This document shows, piece after piece, positions 1 to 8,725 of a stretch of DNA of 60,495 nt. The translations under genes and the position numbers were made by a program. This DNA comes from Chloroflexota bacterium. Lineage in GTDB: Bacteria; Chloroflexota; Anaerolineae; Aggregatilineales; Phototrophicaceae. How positions within the stretch are numbered: the stretch's first letter is position 1; each line of letters begins with the position of its first letter. The stretch is taken from contig WTGJ01000002.1 in NCBI GenBank assembly GCA_011523615.1, positions 1 through 60,495 of the forward strand, written 5' to 3'. A model generated the notes under the pieces. That model was not told where the DNA came from. It ran no database searches and saw nothing but the letters and a program-made list of their open reading frames with translations.

Positions 1-60
<60 letters not shown>

Positions 61-192
61 TGACAGTTTCCCTTCTGTCTGCACTGCTCAACTGTTAACC
101 TGCACCGCCTGCCTGTTTCCATGCTCCCGCATTCTTACTGCTGCAGGCGCCCGCCCATGCACAAAGGGTTGCCCATGCGGCAGGGAACCACC

Positions 193-221
193 ATCCTATC
201 GGATCTTATCAGTCCTGTCAA
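193..221 (-). promoter_or_regulatory. rRNA operon promoter
   Basis: On the minus strand there is a perfect -35 (TTGACA, 216-221), a 17-nt spacer and a -10 TAGGAT (193-198). Transcription would start near base 186, leaving a ~125-nt leader before 16S rRNA. The perfect -35 and optimal spacing suit a highly expressed rrn operon. No FIS-type UP element or boxA was identified with confidence. Confidence 0.75.
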
Positions 222-313
222 CACCCATTTCACATCAATCTCGAATTGGTTTGCAGCCACTCATTCGGCCGGTCGCTCATCCTCAGGCCAGATCCTCACC
301 CTGCCTCTTGCTT

Positions 314-931
314 TCAATCCTCTTCGTGAACGAGCCCATTCTCACCATTGCCTTCTTCATCTTGTTCGGTGAAATACACCTTCAGCGTCGCCAGTCCAGT
401 AGCGAGGTTGATCTGATCCACCGAGATGCGCGTCGGGGTGAGGCCACTCCGTTCCTGGACGTCCTGCCACAGCCGATCGCGATTCGCCTCTTGCAATGCC
501 TCCAGGTCATCATAGATCAAACGGACCGAGCTGCGGTTCGGCAAGAAGGGGCCCAGCTCCAACACCAGTAAGGTCAGCAAGACCGCCAGGTTGATCGCCC
601 CTATCTCCTCCCAGCGCTCCAGATCCATCAACAAAGCGTTGGCCAGCGAGAGCGTGAAGACGACGAACAGGTACGTCATATCGCGCAGGGAGATGGAAAC
701 GGTGCGGAAACGCAACAAGGAGAAAATGGCAAAGATGCCGAAACCCACCCCCAGGCCGATTTCCATATTCACCATCAGCGTGATGATGATGTAGACCATC
801 TCCGCCCCACCGATCAGGGCGATGGAATAAGCGCGGCTCGGCTTGCGGCGGCGATAGAGGACGACCACGATGAAGATGACCACCAGCAGGTTCAAGCCCA
901 GGCGACCCAGATAACTGAGAAAAATATCCAT
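314..931 (-). CDS. DUF4956 family membrane protein
   Basis: A 205-residue integral membrane protein with about four hydrophobic segments in its first ~130 residues. One is an N-terminal segment at residues ~8-25, followed by a basic RRRKPSR loop. The stretch around residues 65-95 (FGIFAIFSLLRFRT, then a RDMTYLF motif) is the signature of DUF4956. The soluble C-terminal tail (~75 residues) is acidic and probably cytoplasmic. In other bacteria the family often occurs beside VTC-type polyphosphate polymerase or CotH-like genes, but neither is here. It lies directly upstream of the rRNA promoter in the same direction. Function is unknown. The ATG has no clear Shine-Dalgarno. Confidence 0.85.
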   Translation of the reverse strand: MDIFLSYLGRLGLNLLVVIFIVVVLYRRRKPSRAYSIALIGGAEMVYIIITLMVNMEIGLGVGFGIFAIFSLLRFRTVSISLRDMTYLFVVFTLSLANALLMDLERWEEIGAINLAVLLTLLVLELGPFLPNRSSVRLIYDDLEALQEANRDRLWQDVQERSGLTPTRISVDQINLATGLATLKVYFTEQDEEGNGENGLVHEED

Positions 932-1044
932 GCTGCCGCAAAGCCTCCCATCCTCAAATTGGCCCGGAAGACGGCCACTGCCCGCTGTGTGACCGGTCCC
1001 CCCAGGCGCAGCGGCGACCGCTGATATGAACGAATGGTGAACGA

Positions 1045-1072
1045 TGTTAACGCATTGTTACGATTGTGTAAA
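1045..1072 (-). promoter_or_regulatory. candidate promoter for the DUF4956 gene
   Basis: On the minus strand, TTTACA (1067-1072) is separated by 16 nt from TTAACA (1045-1050). It is the most AT-rich patch in the 255-nt gap between the SDR gene and the DUF4956 gene. The -10 is only a moderate match. Apart from this I see nothing in the gap. Confidence 0.35.
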
Positions 1073-1186
1073 GCGCCGTTAATCTCAGTTTTCGGCCCAG
1101 GCCCTCCCGACGCCGGGCGTAGCAACCCAACCCGGTGCTCGGTGAACGAGGCAACGGCAGAGCGGAGCCGCTATGCCGCGCGGCAC

Positions 1187-1960
1187 CTACGCCGCCGTGA
1201 TCCCCCCATCCACTGGCATGATCACCCCGGTCAGGAAGCTGGCATCTTCCGAAGCGAAGAAACAAATCGCCGCCGCTACTTCTTCCGCTTCGGCGATGCG
1301 CCCCAGCGGGTGCTTGACGGACCAGACCTCTTCCGCCCCTTCGCCATAATCGGCCCAGGCCTTATCGGTCATCGGCGTGCGCACCGTCCCCGGGCAGACG
1401 CAATTGGCGCGCACCCCCTGCGCCGCGTGGTCGATCGCCAGCGCCCGCGTCAACTGCACCAGCGCCCCTTTCGCCGCCCCGTAAGCGGGCAAACCCGCCA
1501 GAGCGACCAAACCGACATAAGAAGAAACGTTGACGATGCTCCCTTTCGCTTCAATCAGGGATGGCAGGGCGTACTTGCTCAGGTAAAAGGCGCCGTGCAG
1601 GTTCACCTCAAAGACGCGGTGCCATTCTTCCAGCGTCGTTTCCACCACGGTGCGGTTCCGCAGGACGACACCGGCGTTGTTCACCAGGCAATCGATGCGC
1701 CCGAAATGGGCCAGGGTCTCGGCCACGGCCGCCTCGCATTGTGCAGCCTCCCGCACATCACAACGAAGGAAGCGTCCTTCGCCACTCGCTTCTTGCACGG
1801 CTGCGACCGCCGCCGCCCCTTTGCCCGCATCCCGTGCTGCCAGCGCCACGCGCCAACCCATCCGCGCGAAGCGCAGCGCGCTCGCCAGACCGATCCCCGA
1901 ATTCCCGCCCGATATCAAGGCGACCGGTGCCTCCTGTGTTGGCTTGCTCTGCCGTTTCAT
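1187..1960 (-). CDS. SDR family NAD(P)-dependent oxidoreductase
   Basis: A 257-residue classical short-chain dehydrogenase/reductase with a Rossmann fold. It has the cofactor loop SGGNSGIG (residues 17-24, with Ser replacing the usual Thr of TGxxxGIG), NNAG at 94-97, and the catalytic Ser147/Tyr160/Lys164 set in the right spacing (YGAAK). The C-terminal PVDGGITAA ending is typical of FabG-like and 3-hydroxyacyl or sugar dehydrogenases. Arg43, not Asp, ends beta-2, which hints at NADP(H). Substrate cannot be read from sequence. The start is preceded by GAGGGG. It is transcribed away from the transporter operon that begins at 2107. Confidence 0.93.
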   Translation of the reverse strand: MKRQSKPTQEAPVALISGGNSGIGLASALRFARMGWRVALAARDAGKGAAAVAAVQEASGEGRFLRCDVREAAQCEAAVAETLAHFGRIDCLVNNAGVVLRNRTVVETTLEEWHRVFEVNLHGAFYLSKYALPSLIEAKGSIVNVSSYVGLVALAGLPAYGAAKGALVQLTRALAIDHAAQGVRANCVCPGTVRTPMTDKAWADYGEGAEEVWSVKHPLGRIAEAEEVAAAICFFASEDASFLTGVIMPVDGGITAA

Positions 1961-2013
1961 CGCCCCTCGCTTCCTTGGTTTCCCATCCGCGTGCTACCTC
2001 AATCACCCACAAT

Positions 2014-2042
2014 TTGACAGAGCCATCCTTACGCGTCAAATT
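2014..2042 (+). promoter_or_regulatory. candidate promoter of the transporter/hyu operon
   Basis: A perfect TTGACA (2014-2019) is followed after 17 nt by CAAATT (2037-2042), a weak -10. It lies in the divergent gap between the SDR gene and the first binding-protein gene. A small hairpin (GGCTGG 2055-2060 with CCAGCC 2071-2076) falls in the leader. No regulator gene is adjacent, so control cannot be inferred. Confidence 0.35.
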
Positions 2043-2106
2043 CCCTGAATCAGTGGCTGGGGTTTGCGAACCAGCCCATTGTCCAAGTATCACGAGAGGA
2101 AAACTC

Positions 2107-3705
2107 ATGAATCAGCGTTCCATCATTTTGTTCCTGCTCATCCTTATGTTGGCAGTCGGAGTCACTCAGGCACAGGACGACGGCATCCGTCGCCTGCGCG
2201 CCAACTTCGCCTGGCCGACCTTCATCGACCCTCATGTCGGCTCCGATTTCTCCAGCTCCATCTCCATCACCAACCTCTATGACACACTCATCTTCCCCAA
2301 TCCCGCCGGTGGATCGACAAGCGCTGATCCATGGGTGGCGGAAAGCTGGGAAATCTCCGATGATGGCCTGACATATACTTTCCATCTGCGTTCCGGGGTA
2401 CTCTTCCATGACGGCAGCGAAGTCCAGGCCAGTGACATCGCCTACAGTTACGACCGCCTGAAAACCATCGACGAAGGTTTCTCTTACTTGCTATCCGATG
2501 CCACCGTCGAAGCCCTGGATGAATACACCGTCCAGTTCACCCTGGAAAAAGCGGATCCCCTATTCACTCTGCGCCTGTCGCGGTTTTACTTCCTGAATGA
2601 AGAGCAAGTGCGCGCCAACTATGACGATGGCGTCTATGGCGAACACGGGGATTATGGCAAGGAATGGTTGCTCACCAACGATGCCGGTTCCGGCCCCTAC
2701 CAGGTGATCGAAATGTTGCTCGCCGAATCGTTGCACATGGGTCGTTTCGCAAATTACTGGAATCAGGAAGTCTTTGTGGAAAACGCTGCGGATGAAGTGA
2801 CCTTCATCGGCACCACGGAAACTGCCACCGTACGTTCCCTGTTCCAGAATGGCGAGTTGGAAATCAGCGACCAATGGCAAGGGATCGAAGCCCTGCATGC
2901 TCTGGATAACATCGATGGCGTGAGCATCGATACGACATCGATGGGTTCTTCGCTTTACTACATGACCGATAACACCCAACCGCCCTTCGATGATATCAAC
3001 TGCCGCCGCGCAGCTGCTCTTGCCTTCGATTACGAAACCATCGTTTCCCTCGAATGGCCGGGCACTCCAGCCATGGTCGGCATCCTCTCGCAATCCACTC
3101 CCGGCCACAACCCGGATGTCTTCACGCCGCGACGCGATCTGGATGCAGCACGCGCTTCGTTGGCTGAATGCCAGTATGCTGAAAACATTGCCGATTACCC
3201 CATCGACCTCGTCTGGGTAACTGAGGTGCCGGATGAAGAAAAATTCGCCCTGCTCTATCAGGCCAACCTGGCTGAAATCGGCATGGTCGTCAACGTCATC
3301 GGCAACCCCTGGCTCAAAGTGGTCGAAGAGACCGCCAGCAGAGAGCTCAGCCCGCACATCGTCACACTTTACACGGGCGCCGATCTGCCGGAAGCCGGTC
3401 TGCTGATCGAACAACGCTACCATTCGAAGACCGCCGCCACCTTCTTCCAGAACGAATGGCTGGAAGACCCCGAGCTCGACGCAGCCATCGAAGACGCGCT
3501 GGCGACCGTCGATGTCGAAGAACGTTTCGCCAAGTATGCCGCCTTGCAGGAGCACCTGGCTGAACGCGTGGTCTCCTTCTTCCTCTATGACGCGCTGGAG
3601 AAGCGCGCCGTCGCCGATTACGTCGAATGGGATTCCTCCGCCGGCGCCCGCATCCAGGGCTATCACTACTACCTGCCGCAAATCGGCGTGAACCGCTCTT
3701 CGTAA
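2107..3705 (+). CDS. ABC transporter substrate-binding protein, family 5 (peptide/opine type), copy 1
   Basis: A 532-residue extracytoplasmic solute-binding protein of the SBP_bac_5 (DppA/OppA) family. Residues 1-22 form a Sec signal peptide ending in TQA just before QDD. There is no lipobox cysteine, so it is probably released or held by other means. The mature part begins with the family-typical pattern (FAWPTFIDPHVGSDF, then YDTLIFPN) and has the FHDGSEVQASDIAYS segment near residues 97-112. The start at 2107 is chosen because GAGAGG precedes it and a signal peptide follows. It is paralogous to the next gene and belongs with the permeases and ATPases downstream. Oligopeptides, hydantoin-like cyclic amides or nickel chelates are all possible ligands. 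The hyu genes downstream favour small cyclic amides. Confidence 0.93.
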   Translation: MNQRSIILFLLILMLAVGVTQAQDDGIRRLRANFAWPTFIDPHVGSDFSSSISITNLYDTLIFPNPAGGSTSADPWVAESWEISDDGLTYTFHLRSGVLFHDGSEVQASDIAYSYDRLKTIDEGFSYLLSDATVEALDEYTVQFTLEKADPLFTLRLSRFYFLNEEQVRANYDDGVYGEHGDYGKEWLLTNDAGSGPYQVIEMLLAESLHMGRFANYWNQEVFVENAADEVTFIGTTETATVRSLFQNGELEISDQWQGIEALHALDNIDGVSIDTTSMGSSLYYMTDNTQPPFDDINCRRAAALAFDYETIVSLEWPGTPAMVGILSQSTPGHNPDVFTPRRDLDAARASLAECQYAENIADYPIDLVWVTEVPDEEKFALLYQANLAEIGMVVNVIGNPWLKVVEETASRELSPHIVTLYTGADLPEAGLLIEQRYHSKTAATFFQNEWLEDPELDAAIEDALATVDVEERFAKYAALQEHLAERVVSFFLYDALEKRAVADYVEWDSSAGARIQGYHYYLPQIGVNRSS

Positions 3706-3717
3706 GTTCCACCCAAT

Positions 3718-3759
3718 GGGGGAGGCATCCACTGTACCCGTCGCCGCTCCTCCCCCGTT
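3718..3759 (+). terminator. possible attenuating hairpin between binding-protein genes
   Basis: GGGGGAGG (3718-3725) pairs with CCTCCCCC (3749-3756), enclosing a 23-nt loop, and is followed by GTTT. The stem is strong, but the loop is long and the T-run short. It could reduce read-through or protect the 3' end of the upstream message. Confidence 0.35.
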
Positions 3760-3837
3760 TCCTCCCTTTGTGCAGGTTTTCCCGCCCATGCCGCGGCTTC
3801 GTTATTGTTTTCGTGCAGATTGACCAGTGGCAATCAT

Positions 3838-3866
3838 TTGACCTTTCCCCCATTTTGCGGCATCAT
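3838..3866 (+). promoter_or_regulatory. candidate internal promoter before the second binding protein
   Basis: TTGACC (3838-3843), a 17-nt spacer and CATCAT (3861-3866) lie in the 250-nt gap between the two binding-protein genes. This is the only sizeable gap in the whole operon, so a second promoter here is plausible. Confidence 0.4.
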
Positions 3867-3955
3867 TCAGGAATTGGCCACCGCGACGTTGCCTGGCTTC
3901 AAAAACAACCGTATTCACGTGGCCTCGTGTAAGTAGAGGATAGAGGAGATGCAAC

Positions 3956-5539
3956 ATGAAAAAGTTGATGATTCTGTCGCTGGTGCTGATGCTCATTGCC
4001 AGCGGCGCCGTCCTCGCCCAGGATGATGTGAACCGTTTGCGGATCACCTTCTCCTGGCCGACGATGATCGACCCGGCCGTCGGTGACGATTTCTCCAGCT
4101 CGCACGCCCTGGCCAACATCTACGACACCCTGGTCTTCCCCAATGCAGATGGCGGCGTCGATCCCCATCTCGCTACCTCCTGGGAAGTCTCCGATGATGG
4201 CCTCGTCTACACCTTCTCCCTGCGCGAAGGCGTGCTCTTCCATGACGGCAGCGAGCTGCTCGCCAGTGACGTCGTCTACAGCATCGAGCGCCTGAACGCC
4301 GTCGGTGAGGGTTATGCCTACCTGGTGCCGGATGCGGCCGCCGAAGCGCTGGATGATCACACCGTTCAATTCACACTCGACCAGCCGGACGGCCTTTTCG
4401 TCCCCAAACTGGTCCGCCTCTATGTCGCCAATGAAGATCTGGTTCGCGCCAACTACGACCTTGATTCGGATCTCTACGGCGAACATGGCGATTACGGCAA
4501 GGGATGGCTGCTCACCAACGACGCCGGTTCTGGGCCTTACACGGTGACGGACTACCCGCTGGTCGGATATCTGGATATGGCGCGTTTTGACGATTGGTGG
4601 AATGCTGATGCCTTCGCAGAGAACGCCGCCGACGTCGTGACTTATGTGGATACGACCGAAGCGGCCACGGTGCGCGCCCTCATGCTGGATGACGAGCTGG
4701 AAATCTCCGATAACTGGCAAACCCTGGAAGCCCTGGAAGCGCTGGACGCCCAGGATGACATCTCCATCAAAGCCTTCTCCGGCATGACCGGTTTCTACTA
4801 CATGATGAACAACCAGCTGGCACCGTTGGATGATGTCCATTGCCGCCGCGCGCTGGCTTACGCCTATGATTACGACCAGGTCGTCGCCCTCGAATGGCCG
4901 GGCACGCAAAAGATGGTCGGTCCCGCACCGCAGACCACCGGTGGTCACAACCCGGATATCACCATCTACAATCGTGATCTGGATAAGGCGCGGGAAGAGC
5001 TGGCGCAATGCCAGTATGGCGACAACATCGCGGACTACCCAATTGATGTCGTCTGGATCTCTGAAGTGCCCGCGGAAGAGCAGTTCGCACTCCTCTTCCA
5101 GGCCAATGTCGCTGACATCGGCGTGGTGGCCAACGTGCGCACTAGCCCCTGGTTGAGCGTCGTGGAAAACACCAGCAGCCTCGAAACCAGCCCGCACATC
5201 GTCACCATCTACGTATCGACGGACCTGCCGGAAGCCGGCCTCATGCTGCAACAGCGTTATCATTCCTCCACCGCCAACACCTGGCAGCAGAATGAGTGGC
5301 TGATGGATCCGGAGTTTGATGCGGCCATCGAAGATGCCCTGCTCACCGTGGATCAAGAAGAACGTTTCGCCAAATACGCCGAACTGCAAGCGTACCTTGC
5401 CGATCTCGCTCCTTCCCTGTTCCTCTATGAGCTCCAGAATAAACACGCCACCAAAGACTTCGTCGACTGGGATCCGGTGGCAAATAGCCCCGTCATGGGC
5501 TATCAGATCTTCGCTCCGCTCATCAGTGTCAACCGATAG
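3956..5539 (+). CDS. ABC transporter substrate-binding protein, family 5, copy 2
   Basis: A 527-residue paralog of the preceding gene, clearly similar along its whole length (shared DDFSSS, YDTLVFPN, FHDGSELLASDVVYS, AGSGPYTVTDYPL). It has its own signal peptide (residues ~1-21, cleavage near VLA/QDD) and again no lipobox cysteine. GAGGAG precedes the ATG by 6 nt. A second binding protein feeding the same permease would widen or tune ligand range, as in other Opp/Dpp systems with several receptors. The Cys in the VHCRRALAYAYDY segment is also present in copy 1. A stable hairpin separates it from the permease genes. Confidence 0.93.
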   Translation: MKKLMILSLVLMLIASGAVLAQDDVNRLRITFSWPTMIDPAVGDDFSSSHALANIYDTLVFPNADGGVDPHLATSWEVSDDGLVYTFSLREGVLFHDGSELLASDVVYSIERLNAVGEGYAYLVPDAAAEALDDHTVQFTLDQPDGLFVPKLVRLYVANEDLVRANYDLDSDLYGEHGDYGKGWLLTNDAGSGPYTVTDYPLVGYLDMARFDDWWNADAFAENAADVVTYVDTTEAATVRALMLDDELEISDNWQTLEALEALDAQDDISIKAFSGMTGFYYMMNNQLAPLDDVHCRRALAYAYDYDQVVALEWPGTQKMVGPAPQTTGGHNPDITIYNRDLDKAREELAQCQYGDNIADYPIDVVWISEVPAEEQFALLFQANVADIGVVANVRTSPWLSVVENTSSLETSPHIVTIYVSTDLPEAGLMLQQRYHSSTANTWQQNEWLMDPEFDAAIEDALLTVDQEERFAKYAELQAYLADLAPSLFLYELQNKHATKDFVDWDPVANSPVMGYQIFAPLISVNR

Positions 5540-5565
5540 TCCACGATCATCCTAGCAGTAGGAAA

Positions 5566-5606
5566 GGGGCGCAGTGCCGAGCAATTCGTTGCCAGCGCTG
5601 CGCCCC
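5566..5606 (+). other. intercistronic stem-loop between binding protein and permease genes
   Basis: GGGGCGCAG (5566-5574) is perfectly complementary to CTGCGCCCC (5598-5606). No T-run follows, so it is more likely an mRNA-stabilising or partially terminating element than a full terminator. Such structures after binding-protein genes let the receptor be made in excess over membrane subunits, as known for malE-malF and opp operons. Confidence 0.55.
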
Positions 5607-5637
5607 CCATCCTTGACTCCATGAGAGAGGCCAGTAG

Positions 5638-6726
5638 ATGAACATCTTCAACTTACAGGAACTGCAACGCCTGGTGATCTTCCTCGGGCGCCGGCTGTTC
5701 CAATCGGTCTTCGTCCTCTTCGGCCTCAGCATCCTGATTTTCTTGCTCAGCCGCGTCCTGCCCGGAGACCCCGCGCGGACAGCCCTCGGCGCACGCGCAC
5801 CGGAAGAAACGGTGCAACGCCTGCGCGAACACATGCGGCTGGATGAGCCCCTCATCGAGCAGTATCGCTTCTGGCTCTTCAACGCCCTGCAAGGCGATCT
5901 GGGTGATTCGCTGGTTTCCCGGCGGCCGGTCGTCGATGACGTGCGCGATTTCCTACCCGCGACGATGGAGCTGGTGCTGTTATCCGGCCTGATCTCGGCC
6001 GTGGGCGGCATCACCCTCGGCACGCTCAGCGCCCGTCACAAAGACACCTGGGTGGATAACATCGTCCGCGTGCTCTCCTATTTGGGGGTGGTGATCCCCG
6101 CTTTCATTGTGGCGATATTCTTATTGTTGCTGTTCGCCTCCAACCTGCCGATCAACCTCGGCTTCACCGAATTTGAGCTGGATTGGTTCCCCTCCATCGG
6201 CCGCCTGAGCTCCGGCGTCGAAAGACCGCCCACGGTGACGGGCATGTTCACCATCGACGCTTTGCTGGCCGGGCAATTTGCTACGTTCCTCGATGCCCTG
6301 CACCACCTGATTTTGCCGGCCATCGCTCTCTCTCTGGGCTCCATGGCTCAGGAAGCGCGCATCACCCGCTCGACCATGAGCGACAATTTGACCAAAGATT
6401 ACATCGCCGCCGAGCGCGCCCTCGGCATCCCGGAACGCACCGTGATGGGTCGCTTTTTGCTCAAGCCTTCCCTCATCCCCACCGTCTCGATCTTCGGCCT
6501 CGATTTCGCCGCCAACATCTCCAACGCATTCCTCGTCGAAATCATCTTCAATTGGCCCGGCATCTCTCGCTATGCCTCTCGGGCCATGTTGCGCAAAGAC
6601 TTGAACGCCATCGCCGCCGTCGTCCTCATCCTGGGGGTTACCTTCATCTTTGCCAACATCCTCGTCGACCTCGTGGTCGGCATTCTGGACCCGCGAATCC
6701 GCCTGCGCGGAGCAAGGAGCGACTGA
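5638..6726 (+). CDS. ABC transporter permease, DppB/OppB type
   Basis: A 362-residue inner-membrane permease of the binding-protein-dependent transport family (BPD_transp_1). The N-terminal segment (residues ~10-38) carries the family LFGLSILIFLLSRVLPGDPAR pattern, followed by a soluble region and about five more membrane helices. The EAA coupling loop is visible around residues 257-280 (ERALGIPERTVMGRFLL). GAGAGG lies upstream of the ATG. Three nucleotides separate its stop from the next permease, showing translational coupling. It forms the transmembrane pore with the DppC-type partner. Confidence 0.94.
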   Translation: MNIFNLQELQRLVIFLGRRLFQSVFVLFGLSILIFLLSRVLPGDPARTALGARAPEETVQRLREHMRLDEPLIEQYRFWLFNALQGDLGDSLVSRRPVVDDVRDFLPATMELVLLSGLISAVGGITLGTLSARHKDTWVDNIVRVLSYLGVVIPAFIVAIFLLLLFASNLPINLGFTEFELDWFPSIGRLSSGVERPPTVTGMFTIDALLAGQFATFLDALHHLILPAIALSLGSMAQEARITRSTMSDNLTKDYIAAERALGIPERTVMGRFLLKPSLIPTVSIFGLDFAANISNAFLVEIIFNWPGISRYASRAMLRKDLNAIAAVVLILGVTFIFANILVDLVVGILDPRIRLRGARSD

Positions 6727-6729
6727 ACC

Positions 6730-7659
6730 ATGACGACCCAAGCCCTCGTTAAGGGACAAGTGTATGAACAAGAAGTGGAGGAACTGAAGCGGATTCAGCG
6801 CCAGAATCGCCGTGATAGCTTCGGCCGCGCCTGGTACAAATTCTCCGCCAACAAACTATCCGTCATCGGCTTGATCATGGTGGTCACCGTCATCCTGCTG
6901 GCGATTTTCGCGCCTCTCGCTGCCCCCTACCCCAACCACGTGAAGCCTTTCGTGGATTACAACAACGACAAGGCAGCCCCCAGCGCACAAAACATTTTTG
7001 GCACCGACCAATTCGGCCGCGATATCCTCAGCCGCGTCATCTACGGCTTTCGCTTTTCGCTGATGATGGGCGCGGTCGTGCTGACGCTGGTCGTACCCAC
7101 CGGCGTCTGTATGGGGATGGTGGCCGGTTATTACCAGGGTACGATCATCGATACCGTCATCATGCGCATCACCGATGTCTTCCTTTCCGTACCGCCGTTG
7201 ATCCTCGCGCTGGCGATCGCCTCCATCCTCGAACCCAACCTCACCACCTCCATGATCGCCGTCTCCGCAATGTGGTGGCCCTGGTATGCGCGCCTCGTCT
7301 ACGGCCTCTCCAGCGCGTTGCGCACGGAGTATTTCGTCAGCTCTGCGGAAACCATCGGCGCCAGCACCTGGCACATCCTCTTTCGGGAAATCCTGCCCAA
7401 TATGGTCTCTCCCATCCTGACCAAAATGAGCCTGGATATGGGCTGGGTGATCATCATCGGTTCCATGCTCAGCTTCCTGGGTCTGGGCGTTCAAGAGCCC
7501 CAGCCCGGCCTGGGCACCATGATCAGCAAAGGCAAAGACTACTTGCCCGACCAATGGTGGATCTCCATCTTCCCCGCGCTGGCCATCGTGATGGTCGTGC
7601 TGGGCTTCAACCTCCTGGGGGATGGTCTGCGCGATCTGCTCTCGGCAGAAGAAGTCTGA
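6730..7659 (+). CDS. ABC transporter permease, DppC/OppC type
   Basis: A 309-residue permease with the hallmarks of the DppC branch. It has a cytoplasmic N-terminus of ~45 residues, a first helix at ~46-66, the FGTDQFGRDILSRVIYG motif near residues 94-110, and the EAA loop (SAETIGASTWHILFREILP) near residues 205-224. It pairs with the upstream DppB-type subunit. A 12-nt direct repeat (gaagaagtctga) covers its stop codon (7648-7659) and recurs at 7665-7676, just before the next ATG, which looks like a local slippage duplication. Confidence 0.94.
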   Translation: MTTQALVKGQVYEQEVEELKRIQRQNRRDSFGRAWYKFSANKLSVIGLIMVVTVILLAIFAPLAAPYPNHVKPFVDYNNDKAAPSAQNIFGTDQFGRDILSRVIYGFRFSLMMGAVVLTLVVPTGVCMGMVAGYYQGTIIDTVIMRITDVFLSVPPLILALAIASILEPNLTTSMIAVSAMWWPWYARLVYGLSSALRTEYFVSSAETIGASTWHILFREILPNMVSPILTKMSLDMGWVIIIGSMLSFLGLGVQEPQPGLGTMISKGKDYLPDQWWISIFPALAIVMVVLGFNLLGDGLRDLLSAEEV

Positions 7660-7678
7660 ACAGGGAAGAAGTCTGAGC

Positions 7679-8725
7679 ATGAACGAAAGCAACGGCAAGG
7701 CGAAGGAACCCCTCCTCGAAATCCGCAACCTCTCCGTCAATTTCAAAGTGTATGGCGGCGTACTTCGCGTCCTGGATGGCATCAATTTCCATGTGAATCC
7801 CGGCGAACGCGTCGGCCTGGTCGGGGAAACGGGTTGCGGCAAAACGACCACGATGAAGGCCATCCTCCGCGTCTTGCCCATGCCTCCCGCCCAGATTCCC
7901 AATGGTGAGGTGCGCTTCAGAGGGCGGGACGTTTTTAGCATGAGCCAGAACGAGCTCGTCCGCATGCGCGGCCAGGGCATGTCCATGATCTTCCAGGACC
8001 CAACCGCCGCCTTGAACCCGGTCTTCACCATCGGCGAGCAGATCCGTACGGTCATCAAACATGCGGAAGACAACAAGCGCATCAAGTCCGAAGAAATCCA
8101 GGCGCGCGCCGTTCAATCTCTCCGTGAAGTGGCCCTCGCTGACCCGGAACGCCTGCTGAACAGTTACCCCATCCAGCTCAGCGGCGGCATGCGTCAGCGT
8201 GTATGCATCGGCATGGCCCTGAGCACCAATCCCGAGCTGCTCATCGGCGATGAACCCGGCACGGCGCTGGATGTCACCATCCAGGATCAAGTGTTGCGCC
8301 TGTTGCAGGATCTGGTCGAGCGCAAAGGCAACTCCTTCATCCTCATCACCCACACCCTGGGCGTCGTCCGCCAGATGACGGACCGCGTCTACGTGATGTA
8401 TGCCGGCAACATGGTGGAAGTGGCCCCCACCCGCCGCCTCTTCTCGCAACCGCTGCATCCCTACACCCAGGGCCTCATGGCCGCGGTGCCCAAACTCAGC
8501 GGCGGCGGCATCACCGAAGGCATCCCCGGCCGCATTCCGGAATACAAAGAGCCACCCACTGGCTGTCGCTTCCACCCCCGCTGCCCACATGTGATGCCCG
8601 TCTGCAAACAGGTGAAACCACCCAACTTCAATATCCCGGGGGAAGGGCAGGAAGTCGCCTGCTTCTTGTATGACGAACCGAGCAAAGTCGCCGCATATCA
8701 AGCAGGAGAGGTAGCAGCCTCATGA
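7679..8725 (+). CDS. ABC transporter ATP-binding protein, DppD/OppD type
   Basis: A 348-residue ATPase. Walker A GETGCGKT is at residues 49-56, the signature LSGGMRQR is mid-protein, and Walker B LLIGDEP is followed by GTALD (a Gly where Thr/Ser is usual) and the switch His in ITHTLGV. The C-terminus has the oligopeptide-transporter extension with HPYTQGL and a cysteine set (CRFHPRCP...VC...C), which in some Dpp ATPases binds an Fe-S cluster. I place the start at 7679, where the conserved domain begins shortly after; an upstream in-frame start at 7622 would overlap the permease. The stop overlaps the next ATG (ATGA). Confidence 0.94.
   Translation: MNESNGKAKEPLLEIRNLSVNFKVYGGVLRVLDGINFHVNPGERVGLVGETGCGKTTTMKAILRVLPMPPAQIPNGEVRFRGRDVFSMSQNELVRMRGQGMSMIFQDPTAALNPVFTIGEQIRTVIKHAEDNKRIKSEEIQARAVQSLREVALADPERLLNSYPIQLSGGMRQRVCIGMALSTNPELLIGDEPGTALDVTIQDQVLRLLQDLVERKGNSFILITHTLGVVRQMTDRVYVMYAGNMVEVAPTRRLFSQPLHPYTQGLMAAVPKLSGGGITEGIPGRIPEYKEPPTGCRFHPRCPHVMPVCKQVKPPNFNIPGEGQEVACFLYDEPSKVAAYQAGEVAAS

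Noticed and set aside
121-571. Small plus-strand frames in the rRNA leader and opposite the DUF4956 gene
   Set aside because: They overlap the rrn promoter and leader or a conserved membrane protein gene, and have no ribosome-binding sites or recognisable motifs.
1034-2017. Plus-strand open frame of 327 codons opposite the SDR gene
   Set aside because: The minus strand encodes a complete SDR with all catalytic motifs; the plus frame gives an Arg/Pro-rich product without features.
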